A stretch of 64,000 nt of DNA from Hemibagrus wyckioides (taxonomy: Eukaryota > Chordata > Actinopteri > Siluriformes > Bagridae): positions 17,895,392-17,959,391 of the forward strand of contig NC_080734.1 in assembly GCF_019097595.1 (NCBI RefSeq), read 5' to 3'. Of the stretch, positions 1 through 13,520 are shown piece by piece. The position numbers were made by a program, and so were the translations under genes. How positions within the stretch are numbered: position 1 is the stretch's first letter; every line of letters starts with the position of its first letter. The notes under the pieces were generated by a model. It did no database searches and was not told the origin of the DNA. It worked only from the letters and a program-made list of their open reading frames with translations.

Positions 1-1802
1 TTGTTCGACTTTGATCTTTTCATGACACACAATCTTATATTCTGTCAACTCACATCGATCAGCTTACGCTATCTGACATGTTCTGAGAACTACTAAACAT
101 GTATTTATGGCTCTAATGAAATTGTATCCACAAAAATGAGATTTTCAGCTCATTTTTTTTTTTATCTCTAAATCCTGGTATATTACACCACCTGGCCAAA
201 AAAAACCCACCACCTGGATTTAACAAAGCGAATAGGTGCGAGCCTTCCATTAACCCCATTTAGAATTTTTGGGAGATGACTTTACACAGCAGTCTAACTC
301 TAACTTCCCAACATCAATCCGAGATCTTGGCAAGAAATAAACGCAAGTGGAGGAGAATAAATGTTGCATAATCTTATTGAAACGTGTGTGTGACTTTTGG
401 ACAGGCAGCGTACATTCACACTTTATTTTCCAGAATTAAATGGTTTGCTGTCACTCTACAGCCTAAATGAATTACAGATGCATTTTCAATTTTTGTGTAT
501 AAAATATATAGAGATAGTGCTGTGTGCTGTCATGTGGTTTTGTGCACAAACTTGTTGCACAAACTTTGCATGAAAACAACCATGTTGTAAATGATACCCA
601 GTAAAAAAAATGTAATACCAATGAAATCATAGAGAAATTTACCGGCCCCTTATTTGAGCCAAAAAAAATGCCTTGCTATATTGTAGATGTCCGCGTAGGG
701 TGTGACTTTAAAACCCTGCTGCCAAATCGATGATCCAGAGATTACTGACGAGGTGATGTGTAAGAAAACATGCTGTAGAGACAACAAGATAGTCACAGCT
801 GGGACACACTGGGTGGATATTTGCCTTTTTCTGCCAGAGGCAGTTTCTAGTCCACTATATTGGGCTTATCTGTCAGTTTATTATGTCTTCATGAGACACA
901 AATACCCTGTGGACAAGATAATCTTGGTGATGATGAACAATACCTGGACTGAACAAACAAAGAGAGATATTATAAAAAGTATAAAGATCCTCTCTTGTAG
1001 CTTTTCTCTACACATTTTCTAGTGGTACAATCTGTAAAATAGACTTAATTAGGGTTTGATTTCAGGTATCTAACCAAAATAGCACATAATATGGAAGAGG
1101 GATGAATAATCAATACAGTTTGCAAAATTATTTACAAAGACCATACAACCAGTTGTCATATGAGATCCCACAATTATGTGAATGGAGTCAGAATGGATAT
1201 TTTGAAAAAGATTTAATCCGGTCTTGACCTGTTCTAAGGAACGAAGACAAGGGCTTAGTCTTGACTCTAGTATGTCCAGGTCTCATGCCTTTGTTCTGTT
1301 AAACCTCAGCAGGTCTTGAGTAACCTACAACAGCTATTTCTTGCATGTCAAATTTATTCACTGGATCCACACTGTTACTGTGTGTGTGTGTGTGTGTGTG
1401 CAAATTTATACACATTTTTACTTGTGTACTGTTCTTGCAAAACCCCTGTGGTAGTGCCAGAGGAAGCTGAGTACATCTTGATAAACGGAGCACCAGTTTC
1501 CCCACTCCTCTCTCTCTCATCCCTCTATCCTCAGTACCTTTACTCTGTGGTTTACACATCACTCCATCAACAAGAAAGTGTGTGTGTGTGTGTGTTTGTG
1601 TGTGATAGAGAGAGAGAGAGAGAGAGATGCCAGTCTGAACTGACCTTGTGTTGCCCCTGAAACACCTACTCCTCCTCCACCATCCACACATACCACAAAT
1701 TCACACACTAACACACATACACAAGGACACACTCTCACACACTTCCTCAACAGCTGGCAGAATGTAGGAAGTGGTATAACCCTAACTAGGTCCTTCACTG
1801 TC

Positions 1803-1804
<2 letters not shown>
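1..1804. other. intergenic, no gene recognised
   Basis: AT-rich DNA with TG and GA microsatellites in 1379-1627. The small ORF at 702-1022 has no recognisable domain and no codon or splice support. Confidence 0.6.

Positions 1805-1872
<68 letters not shown>
1805..1872. repeat. (TA)34 microsatellite
   Basis: Uninterrupted alternating TA. Nearby are (TG)n at 1379-1400 and a compound (TG)n(GA)n at 1578-1627. Confidence 0.98.
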
Positions 1873-1875
<3 letters not shown>

Positions 1876-1924
1876 ATACATAAGTACATAAACCTTACAT
1901 AAATATTCCCTACCTTTACATTTT

Positions 1925-2660
1925 CTACATTTTGTTGTGTTACCTGGAATCGAAATGAACTTATTTGAAATATTGACTACAAGGTTGATTTACAAAGTAT
2001 GCTTAACAACTGAATGTTTGAAATATGGCTTTTATATCATTACAAGTATTCACTCACTGGGCCAATACTTGTTACAACCACCTTTGGCTGCAATTACGGC
2101 TGCCAAACGTCTGGAACATGTTTCTATCCACTTTTTGGATGTTGACATTTATGCCCATTAGTCTTGCCAAAATTGGAGACCACTGGCAAACAACAAAACC
2201 CAAGGTTTCACCATAGAATGTTGGATTGAAGTCTGGACTTTGACCGGGTCACTGTAACACACTCAGCATCTTGGAGTGAACCACTCAGGTGTATCTTAGG
2301 GTTGCTGGAAGGTGAACCTCAGTCTCAGGTCTTTTGCAGACTTGAACTGGTCTTTCACTCCATCCATCTTACCCTCGACCAGGACTGGTTTCTTAGACCC
2401 TAGAACATATCATTACCACCATCATGTCTCCTTGTGTTCATAGTGTTCTATGGGGAATGAACCTGAACAATGTTGAGTTTCCAACAAATGAAGAACTTTG
2501 CCCAAAAAAGTACAATTTTCGACATATCAGACCTTTTCCTTCTTGGACAGAGAACCATTTTTCCCTGGTCTCCAAATGGGCTTTCATATTTTTTCAATAA
2601 AACCTTGCTTATCACTCCTCTCCAAAAACGCCCAGAATTTGTGGAGTGTCTGGTTTATGG
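1925..2660 (-). mobile_element. Tc1-like transposase relic, minus strand
   Basis: The minus strand near 2083-2103 reads AAVIAAK, the usual C-terminal motif of Tc1 transposases. Further up are degenerate stretches matching the typical fish Tc1 coding region (around 2220-2400 and 2480-2580). Ends are not identifiable and frames are broken. Confidence 0.65.
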
Positions 2661-2928
2661 TTATCCTTTGAAATGTGAGCTGTGGATTTATAAAAGCTCC
2701 TTCAGATTTATCTTTGGCTTCTTGGTTGCGTCTCTGACTAACACATTATTTACCTAGTCTTTTCGAGAACGGGTAACGTTCGTGTCATTCACAGTGGTTC
2801 CTTCCATTTCTCAATGATATTAATGTAAGGCACTGTAAGCAATGCATGCAGAAACACACATTCTTTATCTTTCCTTTTCACTCACCCAACCATGCTGAAA
2901 GCCATACTAACACCACCTAACCACAGTG

Positions 2929-2930
<2 letters not shown>

Positions 2931-2960
<30 letters not shown>
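2931..2960. repeat. (CA)15 microsatellite
   Basis: Uninterrupted dinucleotide repeat. Confidence 0.97.
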
Positions 2961-2962
<2 letters not shown>

Positions 2963-4603
2963 TCTAACCACCGTTAAATCTTTTCAGCCCGAGGTTCCAA
3001 AGGACAATAGCCGCCTATAATCACATGGTGACCCATCCATCTGGCTGTAGGCTACATACACACTCCAGTGCAAGCATAAAGAGTGCTTCAGACATTTGCA
3101 TGACTGCACCAGAACTATTACGCTAAACTAACACCTCGCAAATATGTCTCAGCTGAGGATTTCTGGCTCTTTCTTCAAGAGATCATGTTCAAAGTGGCCT
3201 TATTCCACCACACAATTTCCACTTTTCCACTTGTTTTTTTTTCCTCCCCACAATTTTCCACTCACAAACCTATAGAAAGACTTGTCTCTGTAATAACCCC
3301 TAAACCAATAAACCTGCTATGCAGGGCATTCTAATGGCCTAGCGGTTTTTAAGCTCACTTGAAGTGCAAAGTTCTACACACAGCTGTAAGAACGTCTGCC
3401 ATTGCGCTAACATGTGACTCACCTTGTAAAACATTTTTCACCTAAACAAACAAAGCATTTATTTAGTTCTGCAGTCAAAAAAGGTCAAACCATTGCCCAA
3501 TACTGAAAGTTGCAAAATAAAATGGAAAACATGTTTCAAACAAGATTTGTCAGCATTTTAGCGAGTAGAGATATAATATAATCACAAAAATCGGAAAAAT
3601 CACGTACCAAATCTAGCCTGCAGAAACACAATTCCAGCTTTTCATAAACACTTTTTGCAAACACAGACACCATATTTAAAAAATGGTCTAAACAAACTGT
3701 GGAACTTATTTACGGATTACAAAAACATCGCTTACATCGTTAACTTTCTCGTTTGCTTATTGTAATATGAATGTTGTGCATAAAGCGTGATAGAAATAAC
3801 AGGATGAGGAGAAGAGGAAGTGTCAGATTACATCCAGGCAACATTGTTTGTTCATGTGGTCAACAATGGTTGGAGCATGAGGACGACCTGACAATGAGGA
3901 TTAATGATGTATTTGATCTCCGTTAATGTCAAAAGCAACTTTTTTCAATGCGTTGCGATTGATCACATAAAATTATTACCGGACGACAAATAATACAGGT
4001 TTTCTTTGATGGGATACAGAATTTTCTGACCCTACACATACTTATATACGTATATACTTACTGTTTATGGTCCTGAAGATGAAGCAGAAGAAGATGGTGG
4101 AAGAAGAAGAAGAAAAAGAAGAAGAAGAAGAAGAAGAAGATATAGTGGCATGAATATCATTTGCATGTGGTGGTAAACTGTTTCTGGATGCAGTGTATCC
4201 ACTCAATCCATCCCACATTGTCCATGAACTGAGGAATACCAGTAGGAGTGCTGTGTTGTAACAAGGGCGACAAGTTAATCAAAGCTGACTATTATGGCTC
4301 TTTATCACATTCCTTCCCCTTCCTTTTGGTCAGATGGAAGGCAGACTTTTTGGCACATCACATGTACCAAATGGTGAGAGTTCTCATCAAGTATTATCAG
4401 GACGAAGTCATTACACGATAAACCATATGCGTTACGCACGTAATAATTTCAGTGTACTAATTGCAACACAGAATACAACGTTTAGAAGAACTTGGCTACT
4501 AAAAAGATCGGCGCACGTCAGTGTATCTCTCAAAACATAAAGATTTTTTGTGATTTTTCTTAGCAGTAAACATGGCATCATTCCTGAATGTTGGGAAATA
4601 TAC
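2961..4603. other. intergenic, no gene recognised
   Basis: Apart from the (GAA)n tract, apparently unique sequence. 3780-3930 is somewhat more balanced in composition but has no coding signal. Confidence 0.55.
4100..4141. repeat. (GAA)n microsatellite
   Basis: Imperfect trinucleotide tract, mostly GAAGAAGAA. Confidence 0.93.
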
Positions 4604-5755
4604 TGTATGGTAGATATAAAAGGTCTACACACACCCGTTAAAAGTGTGATGTGCAAAGCAACAAAATTCAAATCAATAAAAAATAGAACATATTAGGTGG
4701 AAAAAAAAAAGAAAATCTTGGTTGCAAAAGTTTGCACCCCCCTTAACTAATACTTTGTTAAAGCACCTCATGCTTGCAATGCAGCCCTCAGTCTTTTTGG
4801 GTAAGCAAAAATACTCCAGTCCTGGATCTCCTGTAGACAGGAGAATTTCTTCTTCATGTCATTCCACAGGTTTGTGATAAGGATTTAGATTTTGGGCTCT
4901 GACTCCTAAATATGGATTTTCTTCAGAAGCCGTTCCTTTGTTGACATGGATTGTTGGAAAGATTTTTTTTCTTTATCTTGAGCTAAAAGAGGCCTTCAGG
5001 TTTTGCAGTAAAATAGGTTGGAATTTGCTTTGTTTCCTTCTATCCTGACTAAAACCCATCTGAAATGATACCATCCCCACTGCATGATGCTGCCACCACC
5101 ATGCTTCACCACAGGTACGGTGTTCTGTGGGTGATGAGCTGTCTGGATTTTGCACCAAATATTTCTTTTACAATCATTCCCAGAAGGTTCTACCTTGGTT
5201 GCATTGAACTGTAGCACATTTTGCCACATAGGTTTGGTGAGTTAAAAATGCTGGATTGTTTTTTCATAAGCATGGGCTTCCATCTTGTCACCTTATCATA
5301 TAGTCCAGTATGCTAAGAGTTAGCAGTGTTTACCAGATATTCCTGCAGCTTTCCTGATATGATTTCATCTATTTTGGACAGCTCAGTGTAGTGCCCTATT
5401 TTCTCCACTTGATGATGGCTTTCACAGTGTTTCATGGAATACTTAAATCTTATGAAAATTCTTTTGTTCTTTAGCATCCAACAAGGCGATCCTGTTCATG
5501 CTTTATGAGTTCTTCGGCTTCAGAAATTGGATGAAACCAAGAAGGTGTCAAGAATGTCTTAAAGAAGCAGCTGATCTCTATTTGGATGTAATCAAATTAA
5601 CTCCAGAATTGTGATTGGAATTATGATTATGATTGGTTAATTCTATTTGTTTTTTCACTTTAATGTTGTTGGTCACTAAATCACACTAAAGACATGATTT
5701 GTCTTGTTTATATTTACATCACAGAAACCTGTAGTTTAAAACTTCTATCAATTGC
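4604..5755 (-). mobile_element. Tc1-superfamily relic, minus strand
   Basis: The minus strand around 5085-5125 encodes VVKHGGGSIMQWG, a Tc1 transposase signature, preceded by NATKVEPSGND and KRNIWCK, a degenerate form of the usual ETKVELFG and YVWRK region. The borders are estimated from AAGGTCTACACAC near 4619 and a matching A/T-rich end near 5750. No intact frame remains. Confidence 0.6.
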
Positions 5756-5981
5756 ATATCTGAAAGTCTGTAGCTGTCATTATCATTAATACCCGATCAC
5801 ATAAAACCAAACTGTGTTAGTACACCTGTACACACAGCCACAGTGTATTGACTCAGCTGGAAAGATCTAGGTTTTCTAACAAGTTTTTCATCAAATCTTC
5901 GAGAGCAGACGCTGCTGTTGATTTGATAAACCACTTGTTAAACTCTGTACCACTAAGGAAATTTGTATACATATACATATA

Positions 5982-7229
5982 CGCTATATTGCCAAAAGTA
6001 TTTGCTCACCCATCCAAATAATCAGAGTCAGGTGTTCCAATCACTTCCATGGCCACAGGTGTATAAAATCAAGCACCTAGGCATGCAGACTGTTTTTACA
6101 AACATTTGTGAAAGAATGGGTCGCTCTCAGGAGCTCAGTGAATTCCAGCGTGGAACTGTGATAGGATGCCACCTGTGCAACAAATCCAGTCCTGAAATTT
6201 CCTCGCTCCTAAATATTCCACAGTCAACTGTCAGCTGTATTATAAGAACATGGAAGTGTTTGGGAACAACAGCAACTCAGCCACGAAGTGGTAGGCCACG
6301 TAAACTGACGGAGCGGGGTCAGTGGATGCTGAGGCGCATAGTGCGAAGAGGTCGCCAACTTTCTGCAGAGTCAATCGCTACAGACCTCCAAACTTCATGT
6401 GGCCTTCAGATTAGCTCAAGAACAGTGCACAGAGAGCTTCATGGAATGGGTTTCCATGGCCGAGCAGCTGCATCCAAGCCATACATCACCAAGTGCAATG
6501 CAAAGCGTCGGATGCAGTGGTGTAAAGCACGCCGCCACTGGACTCTAGAGCAGTGGAGACGCGTTCTCTGGAGTGACGGATCGCGCTTCTCCATCTGGTA
6601 ATCTGATGGACGAGTCTGGGTTTGGCGGTTGCCAGGAGAACGGTACTTGTCTGACTGCATTGTGCCAAGTGTAAAGTTTGGTGGAGGGGGGATTATGGTG
6701 TGGGGTTGTTTTTCAGGAGCTGGGCTTGGCCCCTTAGTTCCAGTGAAAGGAACTCTGAATGCTTCAGCATACCGAGACATTTTGGACAATTCCATGCTCC
6801 CAACTTTGTGGGAACAGTTTGGAGCTGGCCCCTTCCTCTTCCAACATGACTGTGCACCAGGGCACAAAGCAAGGTCCATAAAGACATGGATGACCGAGTC
6901 TGGTGTGGATGAACTTGACTGGCCTGCACAGAGTCCTGACCTCAACCCGATAGAACACCTTTGGGATGAATTAGAGCGGAGACTGAGAGCCAGGCCTTCT
7001 TGTCCAACATCAGTGTGTGACCTCACAAATGCGCTTCTGGAAGAATGGTCAAAAATTCCCATAAACACACTCCTAAACCTTGTGGACAGCCTTCCCAGAA
7101 GAGTTGAAGCTGTTATAGCTGCAAAGGGTGGACCGACGTCATATTGAACCCTATGGATTAGGAATGGGATGTCACTTAAGCTCATATGCGAGTCAAGGCA
7201 GGTGAGCGAATACTTTTGGCAATATAGTG
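5982..7229 (+). mobile_element. Tc1/mariner element, full length, 1248 bp
   Basis: Flanked by TA on both sides. Terminal inverted repeats of 29 bp (5982-6010 and 7201-7229) differ at two positions and contain CTATATTGCCAAAAGTATT. The interior holds one transposase frame on the plus strand. The near-perfect ends and nearly open frame suggest recent insertion compared with the other copies here. It lies about 13 kb downstream of kit. Confidence 0.93.
6116..7147 (+). pseudogene. Tc1-like DD34E transposase with one in-frame stop
   Basis: Begins MGRSQELSEFQRGTVIG and ends [12 protein letters not shown], 343 codons before the stop, the usual Tc1 length. Seen in order: paired helix-turn-helix DNA-binding region with GRPRKL, first catalytic Asp in [21 protein letters not shown], second Asp in FQHDCAPGH, and Glu in [13 protein letters not shown]. 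The spacing of the last two is 34 residues (DD34E). A TAA at 6599-6601, just after FSIW, interrupts it; both sides are in the same frame, with no frameshift. As it stands the protein would stop after about 161 residues and lack the last two catalytic residues. Confidence 0.92.
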
Positions 7230-7329
7230 TATGTATACCCTTGTATAAATGATCAATTGCATATGTCTAAACAGACCACTCAAATGACAGGATGTAAATG
7301 ACATCACACTAAACAACGTTTATTTCGGG

Positions 7330-7535
7330 CAGTAGAGGCTCAGCGATTAAGGCTCTGGGTTACTGATCAGAAGGTCAGGGGTTTAAGCCTTAAGAGTTGT
7401 GCCCTTGACCAAAGCCCTTAACCCTGTCTCCTGCCCTGACCCCTGTTTCCTAACAAGCTGGGATATGTTATGGAAAGAATTTCCATATGTGCTGTAATGT
7501 ATATGTGATATGTAAATAAAGGCTGCTTCTAATTT
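7330..7535 (+). mobile_element. tRNA-derived SINE copy
   Basis: Contains GATTAAGGCTCTGGGTTACT, GCCCTTGACCAAAGCCCTTA and the tail GTAATGTATATGTGATATG, shared with the intron 16 copy but diverged in both boxes. Confidence 0.8.
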
Positions 7536-8599
7536 AGCGCAGTAGCAACGCTAACTAGAAATAAGGCAGAATGAAAACCAGCTAAATGTAATATCATACT
7601 CTATGTATTTTTCCCCATGGTGAATTGGAAAACATTAAACAGAGAATTATTCTAACTTCAGACAATCTGATACCTATTTGTAGAGAGTTATATAACCAGA
7701 TCAGTGGAGCAAATGGAATCCTTTACCACAAGACATCTGAAAGAATTAACTGCACTCGTCTCCTCCTCTAAATCATTCAATAGTCTAATAGATCTGGTGT
7801 CCTGGCATCAACGTTTTCTCTGAAAAACACAAACAAACAAAAAACCAGAAAACAAACCTTTTTTCTGCCCTTGACTCACCTCAGTGGCAGTACTGATGGT
7901 AATCTTTCAAGAAATTTCCCAGTGAATTCAGGTGAGCAACAGGAAAGTGTTATGTTTAGCATTCTTGGTCATTGCAAAAGTCTGGATCATGCAAAAGATT
8001 ACATCAGACCAACCCAGATATATCCAACAGTCTGTCTATATACTGTAAGATTTAGAAGATTTAGACTTTACTGCTGGTCTTCAGGACACAGAGCAATGAT
8101 ACTAAACAGACAGACTTGAACATCGTTGTCGCTAAAACTCAAGTGACCAGGATGCTGTATTTTTGTGCTGTCTCATACTCATATCCCTTAGCATAATACC
8201 CAACACTCCTTTTATTATATATTGTATATATCTCAGCATGCTCCGCCCTGGGCTTACTATTTGTTTATGACCTCATTCTGTGATTGTAATCTTCTTTGTT
8301 TTGTCCTAGAAATTCTTTCTGTTTCGATGAACACAGACACTTGCTGCTAGTTTCTTTTTCTGTAATTTAGATAATTATTTTCATAAGAGACTCGCCAAAA
8401 CCACCAGTGGACACGTCAACCACCACTTCTGTTTCTGGTGACGCATTTGTTTGCCTAAAAATAACAGTGAATATTACATCTTACTTCTATATAAATACTC
8501 CCTGTTCATCTCTAAGAGTTTAGCTATTCTATCACCTTCTCTGTGTGGTTCTTCGGCAAAAAGCTTCCCTGATATCAGTAGAGGCAGTTAGGCTTCTTC

Positions 8600-8790
8600 T
8601 CCGAGTGAACCCGAAAATTCTAACACCTTTATATCCTTTGTACTGTTTATGTTTTCTTTCTACAACCTTAGTTTCCTTAGTCTGGTTCCTCTCAAGGTTT
8701 TTTTTTTTATTTCTCCTGTCATCTCAGGGTTTTTTTTTTTGCTTGCCACTGTGGCCTCATTCCTCTAGAATTTGTCAAGAACCTAGATTA
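8600..8790 (+). repeat. interspersed repeat with CTGGTTCCTCTCAAGG motif
   Basis: GTCTGGTTCCTCTCAAGG, CATCTCAGGG and TGCCACTGTGGCCTCATTCC follow in the order of a common teleost repeat. A reverse fragment lies at about 10010-10055 (GATCCAGAGGCCACAGTGGC). Confidence 0.6.
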
Positions 8791-9161
8791 TTTATAAAGT
8801 GTATTACACATGGAGCAATTTTACAGTTATTTATTTATTTTTCTTGGACTGTGGTTTTGAAGATCTTGTGAAACACACAAATTACATATTGCTGTATCCA
8901 TATGGGACATCTGATCGTGTGGATGATGTTTTTACTAAAGAGCATTTTCGGATCCAAGCACGCTCAGGAAAACAGCCCCTTTCCCTTTCCTCATCATTAG
9001 TGACACTTTTGCACACATTTTTCGTCTCTCTCATAATTTGATGGAACATGAGCCTTTGAATGCGTGTCAGAACTCTTGTCTTCTACTATCAATCATTAGG
9101 TGTTCAAATTGTCCAGGGACCCAGAGACCCTGTTTATTATTATTTTGCCATACGAGATGAT

Positions 9162-9162
<1 letters not shown>

Positions 9163-9193
<31 letters not shown>
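9163..9193. repeat. (CA)15 microsatellite
   Basis: Uninterrupted dinucleotide repeat. Confidence 0.97.
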
Positions 9194-9195
<2 letters not shown>

Positions 9196-11323
9196 AATGG
9201 AATTTCTGTTTAATCCAATGAACAAGTTAAACTGTACTCACATGTTAGTTTTCTTTACAGATGCTTTAATTTTTCACATGTCTCCTTAAATAAATGTTTT
9301 TCACTTCACTGCATTTTGTTCACATGTTTTTATTTGAATTCATTTTTTATTTGAAATTGAATGAAATCTCAGGGCATAAGGACGTGTTTTTCATATTTTA
9401 TTCATGCGATCATGTGGAATGATCGTTAAAGTGATTACTAAACCACAAAACGACAAACATGTCATTGTCTTTCATTACAGTGTAATGATTTCTGCCTCAG
9501 TAGTGTGCACTATCCTCATCACTATCACTTGATGATGTGTCTGTTCATAGGATCATGGAGTCTGGCGCGAATGCTCCTCTGACTCCAGTCATCTGATGCA
9601 CGATTCTGCCTGACTTCCAGGTGAATGAGGGAAGAGTGTACCGTTAGACACAGAGCAGTGGTGAAGATTCACCATTAGCGCTTCGATATGTCCAGAGGCA
9701 TGAAAATGACTGGCAGCTCCATTGTTTATGAGAGGCTATTTTCTTCCTAGTCTCCATTCTTCATTTTAACTGAAGACATTCTTTCAACACGGTGAAGATA
9801 TCTGGCAACCCTAAAGGCTGATCTACAGCCGAGGAAATGTTAGTGAAAATGCTTTGACTCTTTGATCAGTGACTTGATATCATTCCTTTTATTTTATTTT
9901 CAATTATTTACCCCTGACTCTGTATTATGAGTGGATAATATCACGAAGCAGCTTTATAGAAATATAAAAATTCTGAGATAAAGTTTAAAATTAAAATTTA
10001 TATTTATCCTTAATGAGCGATCCAGAGGCCACAGTGGCAAGGAAATAAAACTTATTTTTAGACGATTTTCTTATAATCTTATATTAAATTTATATTTTAT
10101 ATTTCTAACTCAAATTTGTGTCTTGGTATGGTGGTCCTTCTTCTCTGCTCCTTCTCGCTTCTTTATTTTTAGCAAGGTCTGTCCAATCTGCGGACATTCT
10201 GTACCTAAGTGTGCACATAAATGTCAGGAATCTGAGCATCATACCAAATACCTGACTCAACATTTCCAGATTTTTTTCAGCCATGTTAGGGGTTTCTCAT
10301 CGGCTACGATATACATAAAAAAACCAAAGACAGACAGGATTTTCCTTTTGTGCTGTTTTTCTTTGTCTTTTGATGACAAGATGACTGGCTGACTGGATAA
10401 GCAGATTGTGAACTTAATTTTAGTGAACGTAAACAAATACCGGCTCATTAATAACGCGTTTTAATATTTTTTATTTTTGGAAAAACAAAAACCCACACAT
10501 ATTGATAGCGTGCATGCTATTCTGTATCTGTTTTTATTTTGGAGGTCTGTGTGTGTAGTTTCTCAGCAAATGTCTAACAGTGGTATTATCATTTTAAGTG
10601 TAAGCAGATTCTGATCCAGTGATCCAAGCTGCTGATGTACGAAGGTGTTATCTATAAGGGACTGGCAAACAAAATGAATTCTTTTGGCATTTACATTGAA
10701 AGAAATAAGTAAAAACATTTTTTATGAAACATGCAATAAGAAAAAGCAGACCAAAATACAACATGGCATAGAAACGTGTTGAAATATTCTACTTCTGTTC
10801 ATAATGATGTCTCTAATTATTCTCTTTACTTCTAAAATAGCCATTGTTTCCTGGTCTTGACCAAACCCACACACTTAATTAGGACACCATTTTCATTTCG
10901 GTAATTTTAGGACCGAAGGATAGAGCTCTTAAACATGTAAATATGGCCTAGATATTATAATATTGTACGGCACAGTATTGGTTCTGGCTCAAGGACAGGG
11001 TTAGGACTTGTGCGAGAAACTGATAGTCAGCACAGTAATAGTAAACAAGTGGAAAAGAACTGTTACATAAGCACAGCAGTTAATACATATTATGCAAAAG
11101 CAGAAAAGTGTGCTGTGTCCTTATGAACCTCCCCAACCAAGCCCCATTGCTATGCACTCATCCACCTTGGATTTCTTAATCTCTTCTCAACATCTTGCTT
11201 CACTGCTGGTTCTCCTTTCATACTAACTTCCACCATCTCGCGACTGTTCTGTACACAACGTGCAGGTCAAACTGTCAGTAAAGCCACAGAAACCACAGGA
11301 AAGCAACATACTCATTAAAGGAG

Positions 11324-11325
<2 letters not shown>

Positions 11326-11358
<33 letters not shown>
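11326..11358. repeat. (CT)n microsatellite
   Basis: CT repeat with one CCC interruption at its 5' side. Confidence 0.95.
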
Positions 11359-11364
<6 letters not shown>

Positions 11365-11411
11365 GAAACAAATATGCAGTCATGTGCCATTAACATTTCA
11401 CAAATAATGGC

Positions 11412-11500
<89 letters not shown>
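11412..11500. repeat. (GATA)22 microsatellite
   Basis: Uninterrupted tetranucleotide array, 89 bp. Confidence 0.98.
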
Positions 11501-11854
11501 TTGTATTACATGGAGATACATATATACTAGAAAGACATTCTTAAAGAGGTTGCTTGCTATAGGGTATCACATGCATCCAGTCATACGGCTGTTAGAGCAG
11601 AGGTCACAGGAAAGCACACATAAACGTTAGGTCTTAGGCACCTTGGTCATGAGCAATGTAAACAAAGCTATTGTGGGGAGCGGAATCAACTGACTTCTCT
11701 TTACTGCCGCCAGTTTTAAGACATAAAATTTGAAGAAGAAAAAAATGAGTGACTTGAACTGAAGTTGAACTGAATTACAGAGTTTCAGAGAGTGAACTTA
11801 ATAGTGAACTGAATAGTGCGAACTCAGGGTGGAAGAAGAAAGCTTATTCAAGAT

Positions 11855-11915
11855 TCAAGATTCAAAGAACTTTATTAATCCCAGGGGGAAATTCCTTTGC
11901 CATGTTACAGTTGCT
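11855..11915 (-). repeat. retroelement-tail-like fragment
   Basis: AACTTTATTAATCCCAGGGG followed by GAAATTCC looks like the reversed 3' end of a fish retroelement. A similar piece is at 49935-49985, and a third (61515-61575) carries TGACTTGCAGTGAAATTC. Confidence 0.45.
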
Positions 11916-12084
11916 CTAATGAAAATAAAAATATAAGAGAAAAAGAAAAAGAAATTATTGGGTTATATTTAGTCACATATAAATGACTGGAATAGTGATT
12001 GTACCTGGCTACTTTCTAATAGTTAGGAGAAAGCCATTTGTTTTTGTTTCTGTTTTTCTTTCTTCTCTTTTTTGCTCAGATATA

Positions 12085-13520
<1,436 letters not shown>

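Larger units (their letters stand above)
7536..11325. other. intergenic, sparse repeats
   Basis: Holds the CTGGTTCCTCTCAAGG repeat, a (CA)15 tract and a reverse fragment of that repeat. 9500-9850 looks unique; nothing coding is recognised. Confidence 0.55.

Noticed and set aside
702..1022. 106-codon ORF with several cysteines
   Set aside because: No recognisable domain, no splice or promoter support, and average ORF length for AT-rich noncoding DNA.
6439..7185. 248-codon minus-strand ORF
   Set aside because: Antisense shadow of the Tc1 transposase frame.
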